This document shows positions 25,148-33,567 of a stretch of DNA of 64,000 nucleotides, one piece after another (positions within the stretch are counted from its first letter, which is position 1; each line of letters starts with the position of its first letter). Made by a program: the position numbers and the translations under genes. The notes under the pieces were generated by a model, which was not told where the DNA came from, did not search any database, and saw only the letters and a program-made list of their open reading frames with translations. The DNA comes from Ottowia massiliensis (GTDB taxonomy: Bacteria; Pseudomonadota; Gammaproteobacteria; Burkholderiales; Burkholderiaceae_C): assembly GCF_900240305.1 (NCBI RefSeq), contig NZ_LT964854.1, positions 372,001 through 436,000 on the forward strand. The letters run 5' to 3'.

Positions 25148-28134
25148 GTTTTTCAGAGTCCAACACCGTCGAGGCCTACGTCCGCGACCTGCTCGCCGGC
25201 CCAGTCAAGGCTGTACCGGCCCACACCGCCCAGGAACCGCAAGCCAACTACGGACCCAGCCCCAAAGGCATCGGCTGGCGCTACGCTGCTCCGTCTGAGG
25301 TGCCGCGCCAGATCCAGGAAGTTCTGGTCGAACCCTGGCTGCGCGATGCACTGATCCGCCTAAACCCCGAGATTGCCGCCCAGCCCGACCGCGCCGACGA
25401 GGTGCTCTACAAGCTGCGCGCCATCGTGCTGTCGGTGCGATCGGATGGGCTGATCCGCGCCAACGAGGAAATGACCGCCTGGATGCGTGGCGAGCGCTCG
25501 ATGCCCTTCGGCGCCAATAACGAGCATGTGCCGGTGCGGTTGATCGACCTGGATGACCTCGCGCAGAACCAGTACATCGTCACCCAGCAGTACACCTACC
25601 GAGCCGGCCCCACCGAGCGCCGTGCCGATCTGGTGCTGTTGGTGAACGGCCTGCCGCTGGTACTGATCGAGGCCAAGACGCCGGTCAAGAAATGCATCAG
25701 CTGGGTCGATGGCGCGGTGCAGGTGCACGACGACTACGAGAAGTTCGTGCCTGAGCTCTTCGTCTGCAACGTGTTCTCGGTGGCGACCGAAGGCAAGGCT
25801 TACCACTACGGTTCCATCGGACTGCCGGTCAAGGACTGGGGCCCTTGGCATCTGGATGGTGATGGCGACGATGGTCAGCACCACCCACTGAAGTCGCTCA
25901 AGCTCTCCGCCGAAAGCATGCTGCGCCCGCAGGTGGTGCTGGATATCCTGGGCAGCTTCACGCTGTTCGCCACCAACAAGAAAAAGCAGCGCATCAAGAT
26001 CATCTGCCGCTACCAGCAGTTTGAAGCGGCCAACAAGATCGTTGAGCGCGTGCTGGCGGGCTACCCCAGGAAAGGGCTGATCTGGCACTTCCAGGGCTCG
26101 GGCAAATCTCTGCTGATGGTCTTTGCCGCGCAGAAGCTGCGCATGCATGCCGGCCTGAAGAATCCCACCGTGCTGATCGTGGCGGATCGGATCGACCTGG
26201 ATACTCAGATCACCGGCACCTTCACTGGCGCTGACATTCCCAATCTTGAGAAAGCGGACACCCGCGAGAAGCTGCAGCAGCTGCTGGCTCAGGACGTGCG
26301 CAAGATTATCATCACCACGATCTTCAAGTTCGGCGAGGCCACTGGCAGCCTGAACGACCGCAGCAACATCATCGCCTTGGTGGACGAAGCCCACCGCACG
26401 CAAGAAGGCGACTTGGGCCGCAAGATGCGTGAGGCCCTGCCCAACGCGTTTCTGTTCGGCCTGACCGGTACGCCTATCAACCGTGCCGACCGCAACACCT
26501 TCTACGCCTTTGGTGCCGACGAAGACGAGAAGGGCTACATGAGCCGCTATGGCTTCGAAGAGTCGATCCGAGACGGTGCCACGCTGAAGCTGCACTTCGA
26601 GCCCCGGCTGATCGATCTGCATATCGACAAGGCCGCGCTGGACGCCGCCTACAAAGACCTGACCGGGGGCCTCTCGGATCTGGACAAAAACAACCTCGCC
26701 AAGACCGCAGCCAAGATGGCCGTGCTGGTGAAGACGCCTGAGCGCATCCGCAAGGTGTGCGAAGACATAGTTGAGCACTTCCAGACCAAGGTGGAGCCCA
26801 ATGGTTTCAAGGGCCAGATCGTCACCTTCGACCGGGAGTCGTGCCTGCTGTTCAAGGCCGAGCTGGACAAGCTGCTGCCGCCCGAGGCTACAGACATCGT
26901 GATGTCGGTGCAGGCGGCGGACAAAAAAGAACACCCTGAGTACGCGCCCTACGACCGAAGCCGCGACGAAGAAGAGCGACTGCTGGATCGCTTCCGCGAC
27001 CCGGCCGACCCACTGAAGCTGATCATCGTCACGGCCAAGCTGCTGACCGGTTTCGATGCGCCCATCCTGCAGGCGATGTATCTGGACAAGCCGCTGCGCG
27101 ACCACACGCTGCTGCAGGCCATCTGCCGTGTAAACCGCACCTACTCGGAGCAGAAGACCCACGGCTTGATTGTTGATTACCTGGGTATCTTCGATGATGT
27201 GGCAGCAGCGCTGGAATTCGACGACCAGAGCGTCAAGCAGGTGGTCAGCAACATCCAGGAGCTGAAGGACAAGCTGCCCGAAGCCATGCAGAAGTGCCTG
27301 GCGTTCTTCGCCGGCTGCGACCGAAGCGTGCAGGGCTATGAGGGCCTGATCGCCGCGCAGCAGTGCCTGCCCAACAATGAGGTGCGGGACAACTTTGCTG
27401 CTGAGTACAGCGTGCTCAACAAGATCTGGGAGGCGCTGTCACCGGACACCGTTCTGGGCCCCTTCGAAAAGGACTACAAGTGGTTGTCGCAGGTGTACCA
27501 GTCGGTGCAGCCCTCCAGTGGCCACGGCAAGCTGATCTGGCACTCGCTGGGCGCCAAGACCATCGAGCTGATCCACCAGAACGTGCATGTGGACGCCGTG
27601 CGGGATGACCTCGACACCCTGGTGCTGGACGCTGATCTGCTGGAGGCCGTGCTGTCGGACCCCGACCCGAAGAAGGCCAAGGAGATCGAGATCAAGCTCA
27701 AGCGCCGGCTGCGCGGGCATGGCGGCAACCCCAAGTTCAAGAAACTGTCGGAGCGGCTTGATGCGCTGAAAGACCGGTTCGAGTCTGGCCAGATCAACAG
27801 TGTCGAATTTCTGAAGCAGTTGCTGGAGATTGCCAAGGAGACGCTGCAAGCCGAGAAGGAGGTCCCGCCCGAAGAGGACGAGGATCGCGGCAAGGCGGCG
27901 CTCACTGAACTATTCAACGAGGTCAAGACGGCCGAGACGCCCATCATGGTCGAACGCGTGGTCGCGGACATCGACGAGATTGTGCGACTGGTCCGTTTCC
28001 CGGGCTGGCAAGGCACGCAGGCCGGTGAGCGTGAAGTGAAGAAGGCTCTGCGCAAAGCGCTCTTCAAATACAAGCTTCACGCGGATGAAGAGCTGTTTGA
28101 GAAAGCGTTTGGCTACGTGCGCGAGTATTACTGA
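25144..28134 (+). CDS. hsdR: Type I restriction endonuclease HsdR (R subunit)
   Basis: HsdR translocates and cleaves unmodified DNA. The 996-residue protein has an N-terminal PD-(D/E)xK nuclease region (ERRADLVLLVNG, LVLIEAKTP) and then a superfamily 2 motor: Walker A G318-S-G-K-S322, DEAH box D414-H417, SAT-like LTGTPINR, and motif VI QAICRVNRTY. A C-terminal helical domain follows. The ATG overlaps the hsdS stop (ATGA). Its 3' end overlaps the convergent XRE gene by 7 bases. Confidence 0.94.
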   Translation: MSFSESNTVEAYVRDLLAGPVKAVPAHTAQEPQANYGPSPKGIGWRYAAPSEVPRQIQEVLVEPWLRDALIRLNPEIAAQPDRADEVLYKLRAIVLSVRSDGLIRANEEMTAWMRGERSMPFGANNEHVPVRLIDLDDLAQNQYIVTQQYTYRAGPTERRADLVLLVNGLPLVLIEAKTPVKKCISWVDGAVQVHDDYEKFVPELFVCNVFSVATEGKAYHYGSIGLPVKDWGPWHLDGDGDDGQHHPLKSLKLSAESMLRPQVVLDILGSFTLFATNKKKQRIKIICRYQQFEAANKIVERVLAGYPRKGLIWHFQGSGKSLLMVFAAQKLRMHAGLKNPTVLIVADRIDLDTQITGTFTGADIPNLEKADTREKLQQLLAQDVRKIIITTIFKFGEATGSLNDRSNIIALVDEAHRTQEGDLGRKMREALPNAFLFGLTGTPINRADRNTFYAFGADEDEKGYMSRYGFEESIRDGATLKLHFEPRLIDLHIDKAALDAAYKDLTGGLSDLDKNNLAKTAAKMAVLVKTPERIRKVCEDIVEHFQTKVEPNGFKGQIVTFDRESCLLFKAELDKLLPPEATDIVMSVQAADKKEHPEYAPYDRSRDEEERLLDRFRDPADPLKLIIVTAKLLTGFDAPILQAMYLDKPLRDHTLLQAICRVNRTYSEQKTHGLIVDYLGIFDDVAAALEFDDQSVKQVVSNIQELKDKLPEAMQKCLAFFAGCDRSVQGYEGLIAAQQCLPNNEVRDNFAAEYSVLNKIWEALSPDTVLGPFEKDYKWLSQVYQSVQPSSGHGKLIWHSLGAKTIELIHQNVHVDAVRDDLDTLVLDADLLEAVLSDPDPKKAKEIEIKLKRRLRGHGGNPKFKKLSERLDALKDRFESGQINSVEFLKQLLEIAKETLQAEKEVPPEEDEDRGKAALTELFNEVKTAETPIMVERVVADIDEIVRLVRFPGWQGTQAGEREVKKALRKALFKYKLHADEELFEKAFGYVREYY

Positions 28135-28418
28135 GCGGCAATGGCTGGGGGCAACGCCTGATCAGGCAGCAAGGGTGCACAGCTGTCCAGCTCCCGCACA
28201 AAGTCCGCCAGCTCATAGCCCAGGGCCTTGAGCCAGATTCTGAGCTCGATCACGTCCAGCCTGCGCACCCCCGTCTCGCACTTACTTACGTCCGCCTGCG
28301 TCCACGCCAGGCGGCGCGCCAGCTCCACCTGGCTGACTTGGGCATCTGCGCGTTTGGCACGCAGCAGGGCAAGCATCTGCTGGTATTCGCGGGTGTAGAG
28401 GGTCTTGTACATGGGCAA
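28128..28418 (-). CDS. XRE-family helix-turn-helix regulator
   Basis: The 96-residue protein has a classic Cro/C1-type HTH: VSQVELARRLAWTQADVSKCE, then GVRRLDVIELRIWLKALG. It is convergent with hsdR. A perfect palindrome (28449-28469) sits just upstream of its start, suggesting autoregulation. It could be a restriction control protein or an unrelated regulator. MPMYK and MYK are both possible starts. Confidence 0.75.
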   Translation of the reverse strand: MPMYKTLYTREYQQMLALLRAKRADAQVSQVELARRLAWTQADVSKCETGVRRLDVIELRIWLKALGYELADFVRELDSCAPLLPDQALPPAIAAQ

Positions 28419-28448
28419 CTCGGCCCATGAGGTTGCATGCGATCATTG

Positions 28449-28469
28449 AATATGCGAACATCGCATATT
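28449..28469. promoter_or_regulatory. Candidate operator of the XRE gene
   Basis: AATATGCG and CGCATATT flank a 5-base spacer, a perfect 8-bp inverted repeat 30 bases upstream of the XRE start. A half-copy (TTATGCG) follows. Confidence 0.5.
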
Positions 28470-28535
28470 TATGCGCCAAACCACTTTTGAAAATCGGCGG
28501 GAAAAGTATTTACCCCAGAACCATCAAGGACGCCC

Positions 28536-28982
28536 ATGTTTCAGGTTGAGCAACGTTTTGAGCGGCAGATGATTAACTTCGGAGAGAAAGATCGACCCAT
28601 TCGACATTATCCAATTGCCGAAGTAGTTGCCGGTCATCTTGTTTTACAAATTATCGGCACGCAGCCAATCCAGGAGCCCGATGGCCATGTTTACAAGAGG
28701 CGTACCCATCTGATGGTAACAAAGGTAGGGATTGCTGCAGAAATTCTGAATCAGAATAAATTTGAAGAGGTGGCGGTCTTTGCGGTGATTCCACCATTGA
28801 GCCCATCCTCACCAGCGCCTGCAGTCAAGCGATGCACAGCCATCTTTGAATGCAGAGATAAAAATTATCCAGACACCAAGGCGTGGGGTTGTGAGTTCGG
28901 GGCGGAATTATTCATTGATCCAACCGATGATGTTGATTTGAAACATATGACGAGCAAAAAAATGCTTTGGATATCAAAATAA
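28536..28982 (+). CDS. Hypothetical protein, 148 aa
   Basis: I do not recognise the family. The protein is soluble, mixed alpha/beta by composition, with no signal sequence. It begins MFQVEQRFERQMINFGEKD and ends in a basic tail. AT content is higher than in the RM genes, and it forms a pair with the next gene (24 bases apart), both probably recent imports. Confidence 0.55.
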   Translation: MFQVEQRFERQMINFGEKDRPIRHYPIAEVVAGHLVLQIIGTQPIQEPDGHVYKRRTHLMVTKVGIAAEILNQNKFEEVAVFAVIPPLSPSSPAPAVKRCTAIFECRDKNYPDTKAWGCEFGAELFIDPTDDVDLKHMTSKKMLWISK

Positions 28983-29006
28983 TCAAGCATTGAGGAGATT
29001 ATTCAC

Positions 29007-29615
29007 ATGTCCCGATTCGAGAACAGCTATCTTGCAGAGTCCGTTGGTTACGCCAATGGACTCAACAACGGCTATGCAAATGGGCTGGCCGTTGGGAGAG
29101 AAGAAGGCTACACCCAAGGTTGGAACGAGGCGACAGCGCATGGCAATAGCGTGCTGGCAGAGCGCGACCATCTCATCGACCGGCTGTACGGTGCAAACGA
29201 ACGACTGGGTGCAGAGAATAGGCGACTGATTCCAGAGAACGAGATACTGAGGGCAGAGAACGAGCAGTTGAAGCAGCAACTACAGTTGCAACAAGAGCAG
29301 GCACAAGCCCTGCGTGCAGAGTACGAGGCGATGTTCAAGGCCTTCCTGGGTGTCGTATCCATCGCGCGCCCCGCTATGAAGGCGGTTGCAAAGCTCCCTC
29401 TGAAAGAACGCGGTCAAATTTACTACGAGTATGGGGACGAAGCAGCCAAGTTGCAGTCTGTGGAATATGTGAAGGCAAATCGCTTCCCTGGAAATCAACC
29501 GTTGATTCAGAAGTACCTTCCTATCGCTCAGCAGGTTTTCCGTCAAACCCATGAACAGCTTCAACAGCAAGAAGCTGAATCAAAACCAACGACCAAAGAT
29601 CCAACTGATAATTGA
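29007..29615 (+). CDS. Hypothetical protein with Gly-rich N-terminal repeats and coiled coil, 202 aa
   Basis: The N-terminus has repeated G-Y/L-x-x-G units (VGYANGLNNGYANGLAVG, REEGYTQGWNEA), a pattern seen in Yae1/FliH-type helices that pack closely. Residues about 65-110 are a Leu/Glu/Gln heptad coiled coil (ENEILRAENEQLKQQLQLQQ). A short globular region follows and the tail is charged. No enzymatic motif. Possibly a structural or scaffold protein; function unknown. Confidence 0.6.
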   Translation: MSRFENSYLAESVGYANGLNNGYANGLAVGREEGYTQGWNEATAHGNSVLAERDHLIDRLYGANERLGAENRRLIPENEILRAENEQLKQQLQLQQEQAQALRAEYEAMFKAFLGVVSIARPAMKAVAKLPLKERGQIYYEYGDEAAKLQSVEYVKANRFPGNQPLIQKYLPIAQQVFRQTHEQLQQQEAESKPTTKDPTDN

Positions 29616-29689
29616 TCAATATCTGAATTCTTTTCAATTCTTGGGCGCTTTCATGATCGTTGCAATATGTGCTGCATCGGTGCTCTGAA

Positions 29690-29786
29690 GGTGCTCTGTT
29701 GGTGCGCTCATGGAGCAGTAATCTTCCACCCGGTGTGCAGTGTGTTGATTTTCTCTATTGCACCATCGCAGCACCTACAGAGCACC
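29690..29786. repeat. Inverted repeat, 16-bp arms
   Basis: GGTGCTCTGTTGGTGC (29690-29705) is the inverse of GCACCTACAGAGCACC (29771-29786) with one mismatch. The arms are 65 bp apart. An extra half-copy GGTGCTCTG lies just left, at 29679. Confidence 0.65.
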
Positions 29787-29942
29787 ATCACAGCTCGCTG
29801 ACGTCTCCTTGATGGCACGCAAATGTAATTTGTCTCGTTTGCGCAAAAATATTTTTTGGTCACAGACGGCGCGTGCAGCATTACTCCCACGAAATTTCGC
29901 CGCCAAGCGTCAATTGCAATCCTGTCATGGCAACAGATGCTG

Positions 29943-30058
29943 TGATATGTGTACATTTTGGCTGGATTTGAGCACAAAAGAGTCGTGAAACCCCTGTTCA
30001 TCCTTGTTTTGCGGCTGTGATACGTATCTTTTTTGGCGGCGATACGTACACCTTTTGG
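29943..30058 (+). repeat. Three 20-base imperfect direct repeats
   Basis: Copies at 29943-29962, 30017-30036 and 30039-30058 share G-Y-GATAYGT and end in TTTTGG. They lie 250-365 bases upstream of the recombinase start. They may be protein-binding sites; no transcript is evident. Confidence 0.55.
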
Positions 30059-30307
30059 GGGAGTAATGCTGCAATGTGACCAGGAAAACGTCACCTGCAA
30101 ACTGGGTACGACACACTTGCCACCGAAACACTCTCGCCTGAAACCTTCCCCTGCCGCCATAATTTTCAGTGTTGGTGGTGGCATCGCCAAGACTTTTTTG
30201 GCGCCGATCTACCGATGGTTTTGATTTCAGAGGTTGATTTTTTGCGCCCACTCGGCGTCCTGAATTCAGCCCTAAATCATTCTTTGTTAATTATTGGCTG
30301 GATATGT

Positions 30308-31423
30308 ATGGACGAAAAATCATCTGATGGCGCCTTTCGTGCAAAAGCATTTGCAAATCGCATTCTTGAGGAGGAGATGGTAGGAGAATCGCTGGCTAAA
30401 AGCACTGTATATTTATACCTGAGAAAATTGGAGCAAATTGCAAAGAGATCATCCATCGGCGGACATTGGCAGTTGACGCCAGAAATCATTGTGCGTGATT
30501 TTACTAAACGGATTGAATCAAAGACAATTACGCAGGCGACGGCGCGTCTGGAGAGGGCGGCGGCCTTGTTTTGGATTGCCGAACAAGGTCGGTCAGCGTT
30601 TGACTCCAATTCCCGCGAGATTTGGCGATTTGAATGCGCATATAATGACATTATTTCAATGTCTATTGGTGAATTACCTGTCAATTTAAAAAATACATCA
30701 TCGGAAAAAGCAAAGGCATTTCCTGATGAGGCATTTGATCTGCTGATGAACGAAGCCTTCACTTCAGGATCTGAATCTCTTCTTGATTCTCTGATATTTA
30801 TTCGGGCAAATCTATTTTTGGGACTTCGCCCCGTCGAATGGTTGAATGCTCGGATTATAAATTATCAGCACAGAAATGCGTTGGGCGAGCACATATTTCA
30901 GCCCGATGGATCAGCAAAAACTTCGCCTGCTCTTGAAGTTCTGAATGCCAAGCACTCCACTGTGCGTGGCAATGGTCATATACGGATCATACTTCTTGAT
31001 AGCATTGATAACGAAGGCATTCGACATATCCAGCAATGGATTGGCATAATCAGAAAATTGAAAACTGATTATCTGACGTCATTGTCCGAAGAGGAAATTT
31101 ACAAGAAAATATACGGCAACATGCAACGCACTATCCGTAGAGTATTGATTAAGGCTGGGTGGCAAGGGCAAAAACCGACGCTATACAGTACTCGCCATCA
31201 AGCAGTTGCCAATGCCCGTGCCGATGGACTTACTGAGAAAGAAATCGCTGCCCTATTTGGGCATAGCAGCACCAACACAGCCCGCAGGCACTATGGTAAA
31301 AAAATTGCTGGTTATTCAGGCAGGACTATGCGCCCCGCTCCTGAGTCAATCTGGGCTGTTCGCAGCACGGTTGCTGTGCGCCCCAAGCCTCCGCGCGGGG
31401 AGCCGTCACCGGCATTGGGTTGA
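30308..31423 (+). CDS. Tyrosine recombinase-like protein, atypical box II
   Basis: The 371-residue protein has an N-terminal SAM-like helical region and a C-terminal catalytic region: R174 (FLGLRPVEW), box II Y293-S-T-R296-H, and FGHSSTNTARRHYGK with the presumptive nucleophile Tyr. The usual histidine of H-x-x-R is Tyr here. The gene is distinctly AT-rich. An upstream in-frame ATG at 30215 would add 31 residues; neither start has a good ribosome site. It may be an orphan recombinase or an inactive relic. Confidence 0.65.
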   Translation: MDEKSSDGAFRAKAFANRILEEEMVGESLAKSTVYLYLRKLEQIAKRSSIGGHWQLTPEIIVRDFTKRIESKTITQATARLERAAALFWIAEQGRSAFDSNSREIWRFECAYNDIISMSIGELPVNLKNTSSEKAKAFPDEAFDLLMNEAFTSGSESLLDSLIFIRANLFLGLRPVEWLNARIINYQHRNALGEHIFQPDGSAKTSPALEVLNAKHSTVRGNGHIRIILLDSIDNEGIRHIQQWIGIIRKLKTDYLTSLSEEEIYKKIYGNMQRTIRRVLIKAGWQGQKPTLYSTRHQAVANARADGLTEKEIAALFGHSSTNTARRHYGKKIAGYSGRTMRPAPESIWAVRSTVAVRPKPPRGEPSPALG

Positions 31424-31502
31424 CTCCCTTGGTTTTTGGGTGTCCCATGAGCACGCTCCATGACACTGAAAAATGGTTACCATCATGATCAATTGTCGTT
31501 TG

Positions 31503-31524
31503 TTTGGTTAAAATGTTGACCAAA
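31503..31524. promoter_or_regulatory. Candidate operator upstream of XRE/nucleotidyltransferase pair
   Basis: TTTGGT and ACCAAA are spaced by 10 bases, directly ahead of the XRE reading frame. A smaller palindrome ATGGT-T-ACCAT lies at 31473-31483. Both could bind the downstream XRE protein. Confidence 0.35.
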
Positions 31525-32210
31525 TTACGATTGAGAAATCAAACCTTCTCCTTGAGCGCCAGCTGCTGCTGCAACTCGGTGACCGCCTCAAGCGCCTGCG
31601 CAAGACCCAGCGCCTGGGCACAGTGGAGCTTGCAGCACGCGCAGGCATGACGCGCAACACCCTGCGCGCGGTCGAGTCGGGCGATCCTGCCCCGTCCATC
31701 GGCACCTACCTGCGCGTCATGTCCATCCTGGGTGTTGGTGGTGATCTGGCATTGCTGGCGGGTGATGTCTTGCAAGCTGCACCTGCGGGCTCCGCTGCTG
31801 CGCGTTCCTGGCATCCGGCGCCTGTCGTGCAAGTGCACGTGCGTGCCGATCCAACCAGGCATCAGTTGCAGGATTTGCAAAGCCTGGCCCTGCACGAGGA
31901 AGCCGTGCGGCTGGCCAAGGCCGACCCTGCTCAGGTGCAGCAGGCGCAGGACACGCTCCAGCGCTGGCTGGCGACGGGAGATGTTCGCTCTGCCGCCTTG
32001 TGGCGTGAGTGGGCGGACATTCTGAAGGCGGGTGCCTGGCGCAAGGTGCTGGCCCGCACCCGTCGTGCGCAGCAGCTGCGCCAGGCATCGCCGCTGGTCA
32101 CGATCCTGCCGCCAGACACCCGGCAGGCCATCTTGGAGCAGGTGGGCGAACTCCAGAAGGGCGTTGCAATGGGCGACGAGCTGGACGATGCACCTGAGGG
32201 GCAGCCGTGA
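31524..32210 (+). CDS. XRE-family antitoxin-like protein (start unclear)
   Basis: The frame encodes a helix-turn-helix (LGDRLKRLRKTQRLGTVELA, then AGMTRNTLRAVESGDPAPSI, GTYLRVMSILGVGGDLALL) followed by a longer C-terminal region. The HTH begins before the first canonical in-frame start (GTG 31623), and upstream only ATT codons (31524, 31530) are available. Either a rare start is used or the 5' end has been damaged; I give the longer frame. Its stop overlaps the ATG of the nucleotidyltransferase gene, the usual layout of XRE/DUF6036-type pairs. Confidence 0.55.
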   Translation: MTIEKSNLLLERQLLLQLGDRLKRLRKTQRLGTVELAARAGMTRNTLRAVESGDPAPSIGTYLRVMSILGVGGDLALLAGDVLQAAPAGSAAARSWHPAPVVQVHVRADPTRHQLQDLQSLALHEEAVRLAKADPAQVQQAQDTLQRWLATGDVRSAALWREWADILKAGAWRKVLARTRRAQQLRQASPLVTILPPDTRQAILEQVGELQKGVAMGDELDDAPEGQP

Positions 32211-32751
32211 CGCGGGAAGAGCTGGAACACATCATCCGTGCCAGCGGTGACATCACCGACCAGTACGAGTTCGTCATCGTCGGCAGCCAGTCCATCCTGG
32301 GCGCGGTGCCCCGGCCCGAGGAAGTGTTCACCGTGTCCATGGAAGCGGACATCTACCCCCTGCAGGCCCCGGAGCTGGCCGACAGGATCGACGACGCCAT
32401 CGGCGAAGGCTCACGGTTCCTGAAACCTACGGCTACTACGCGCAAGGCGTCGGGCCCGAGACGGCCTGCCTGCCAGCCGACTGGATGCAGCGGGTGCATC
32501 GCATCCAGAACCGCAATACGCAGGATCGCATCGGTTACTGCCTGGACGTGCTCGACCTTTTCCTGGCCAAGGCTGTGGCCGCACGGGAAAAGGATCGCGA
32601 GTTCTGCATCGCGCTCCTGCAGTACGGCTACGTGAACCTGGAAGCCGCCTTGGCGCTCGTGCGCAACATGCCACTGGATGCCAAGGCGCAGCAGAGATTA
32701 CGGGCGACGATGCGGCGGTGGGCGCGGAGTGCAGATCGCCCGCTCACCTGA
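32207..32751 (+). pseudogene. DUF6036-type nucleotidyltransferase, frameshifted
   Basis: The first part reads MTREELEHIIRASGDI, FVIVGSQSILGAVPR, DIYPLQAPELADRIDDAIGE and stays in frame to about 32420. The rest (DWMQRVHRIQNR, YCLDVLDLFLAKAVAAREKD, FCIALLQYGYV) is in another frame to 32751. One base appears to be missing near 32421-32423, where CTG-AAACC would be CTGGAAACC in an intact gene. Intact relatives form two-gene systems with XRE proteins and are suspected toxins. Loss of the partner would leave the XRE gene alone. A sequencing error is possible. Confidence 0.75.
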
Positions 32752-33280
32752 GTCGCTGACAAGCCACCGCCGATTGGTATTTGACGCTGCCGTTGCCCAC
32801 AAAAACCTCGGAGGCTGCCCCCACCAGCAAGGTCGTCTTCTTGCTGGTCTGCTTGTAGTAGGACGGCTCGTCGGTGTCCGCCTGCTCGTCGATCTGGCTG
32901 ACCCCCAGCCGTTTCGCCAGCTGCTTGCCCGTCTGGCGCTTCAAGTACACGGCTGCCTTTGTCTCGCCACCGCCGGTAGTGACCAGCGCCGCCACCACTT
33001 CGTCTCCGAACAGCGTTGGCTTCTGCCCCTTTCGCAACGGCAGAAAGAAGCCATCCGCCCCTTTGAGCAGCCCGATAGATTGGAGCCTGGATTCCACTTC
33101 ATCGGTCTTGAGCGTTGTCCCCGTCTTGCAATGCAGCACGGCTTCGAGCTGTTGTGCTGCGGCTGTTGGTGCGGCAGCGTCAAGCAGCGGCACAGGCATT
33201 TGTGCCCCAACTTTGCCAATACCGAATGCGACCAGGCCGCACGCAGTCCAGCGAAGCAAAGCACGCAGATTCTGATTCAT
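32744..33280 (-). CDS. Hypothetical exported protein, 178 aa
   Basis: Starts with a signal peptide (MNQNLRALLRWTACGLVAFG, cleavage probably after VGA). The mature part shows no known domain. ATG 33280 was chosen over the longer frame because it gives the signal peptide and overlaps the stop of the upstream gene. It is the last gene of the minus-strand operon 34562-32744 and overlaps the nucleotidyltransferase pseudogene by 8 bases. Confidence 0.6.
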   Translation of the reverse strand: MNQNLRALLRWTACGLVAFGIGKVGAQMPVPLLDAAAPTAAAQQLEAVLHCKTGTTLKTDEVESRLQSIGLLKGADGFFLPLRKGQKPTLFGDEVVAALVTTGGGETKAAVYLKRQTGKQLAKRLGVSQIDEQADTDEPSYYKQTSKKTTLLVGAASEVFVGNGSVKYQSAVACQRLR

Positions 33281-33567
33281 GATGAGTTCCTTTCCGAACG
33301 ACGTTGCAACCACCACCGCTGGCGTTCCAGCAGAGCCTGCAAATGGGTTTCGCTGGGCGCACTCCTCAGCGGCCAGTCGGGTGGCAGATCAGGCTGGGGG
33401 CGCGGCGCCATACGCAAAGCCAGCAACTCCAACCGTTTCGGAAAATTCCGCAGCAGGTCGGCAGCGATGGATTGTTCCTGCCCCATGATGGCGTTGACAC
33501 ACAGCAGCAGGTCTTGTGCGGCCTTGCGCAGCTCGGCAGCCAGCGCGTCGGCTTCGATGGTGTTCAT
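33277..33567 (-). CDS. Hypothetical protein, 96 aa
   Basis: I do not recognise the family. The protein begins MNTIEADALAAELRKAAQDL, is helical and rich in Arg/Trp at the end (RQRWWLQRRSERN). It overlaps both neighbours by 4 bases (ATGA type), so it is the middle gene of a three-gene operon. Confidence 0.6.
   Translation of the reverse strand: MNTIEADALAAELRKAAQDLLLCVNAIMGQEQSIAADLLRNFPKRLELLALRMAPRPQPDLPPDWPLRSAPSETHLQALLERQRWWLQRRSERNSS

Larger units (their letters stand above)
29616..30303. other. AT-rich non-coding region before the recombinase gene
   Basis: No supported gene. It carries a 16-bp inverted repeat (29690-29705 with 29771-29786) and three 20-base direct repeats (29943, 30017, 30039), listed separately. 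Confidence 0.5.

Noticed and set aside
25360..27162. 600-aa minus-strand frame opposite hsdR
   Set aside because: Antisense shadow; hsdR has nuclease and motor motifs across the same region.
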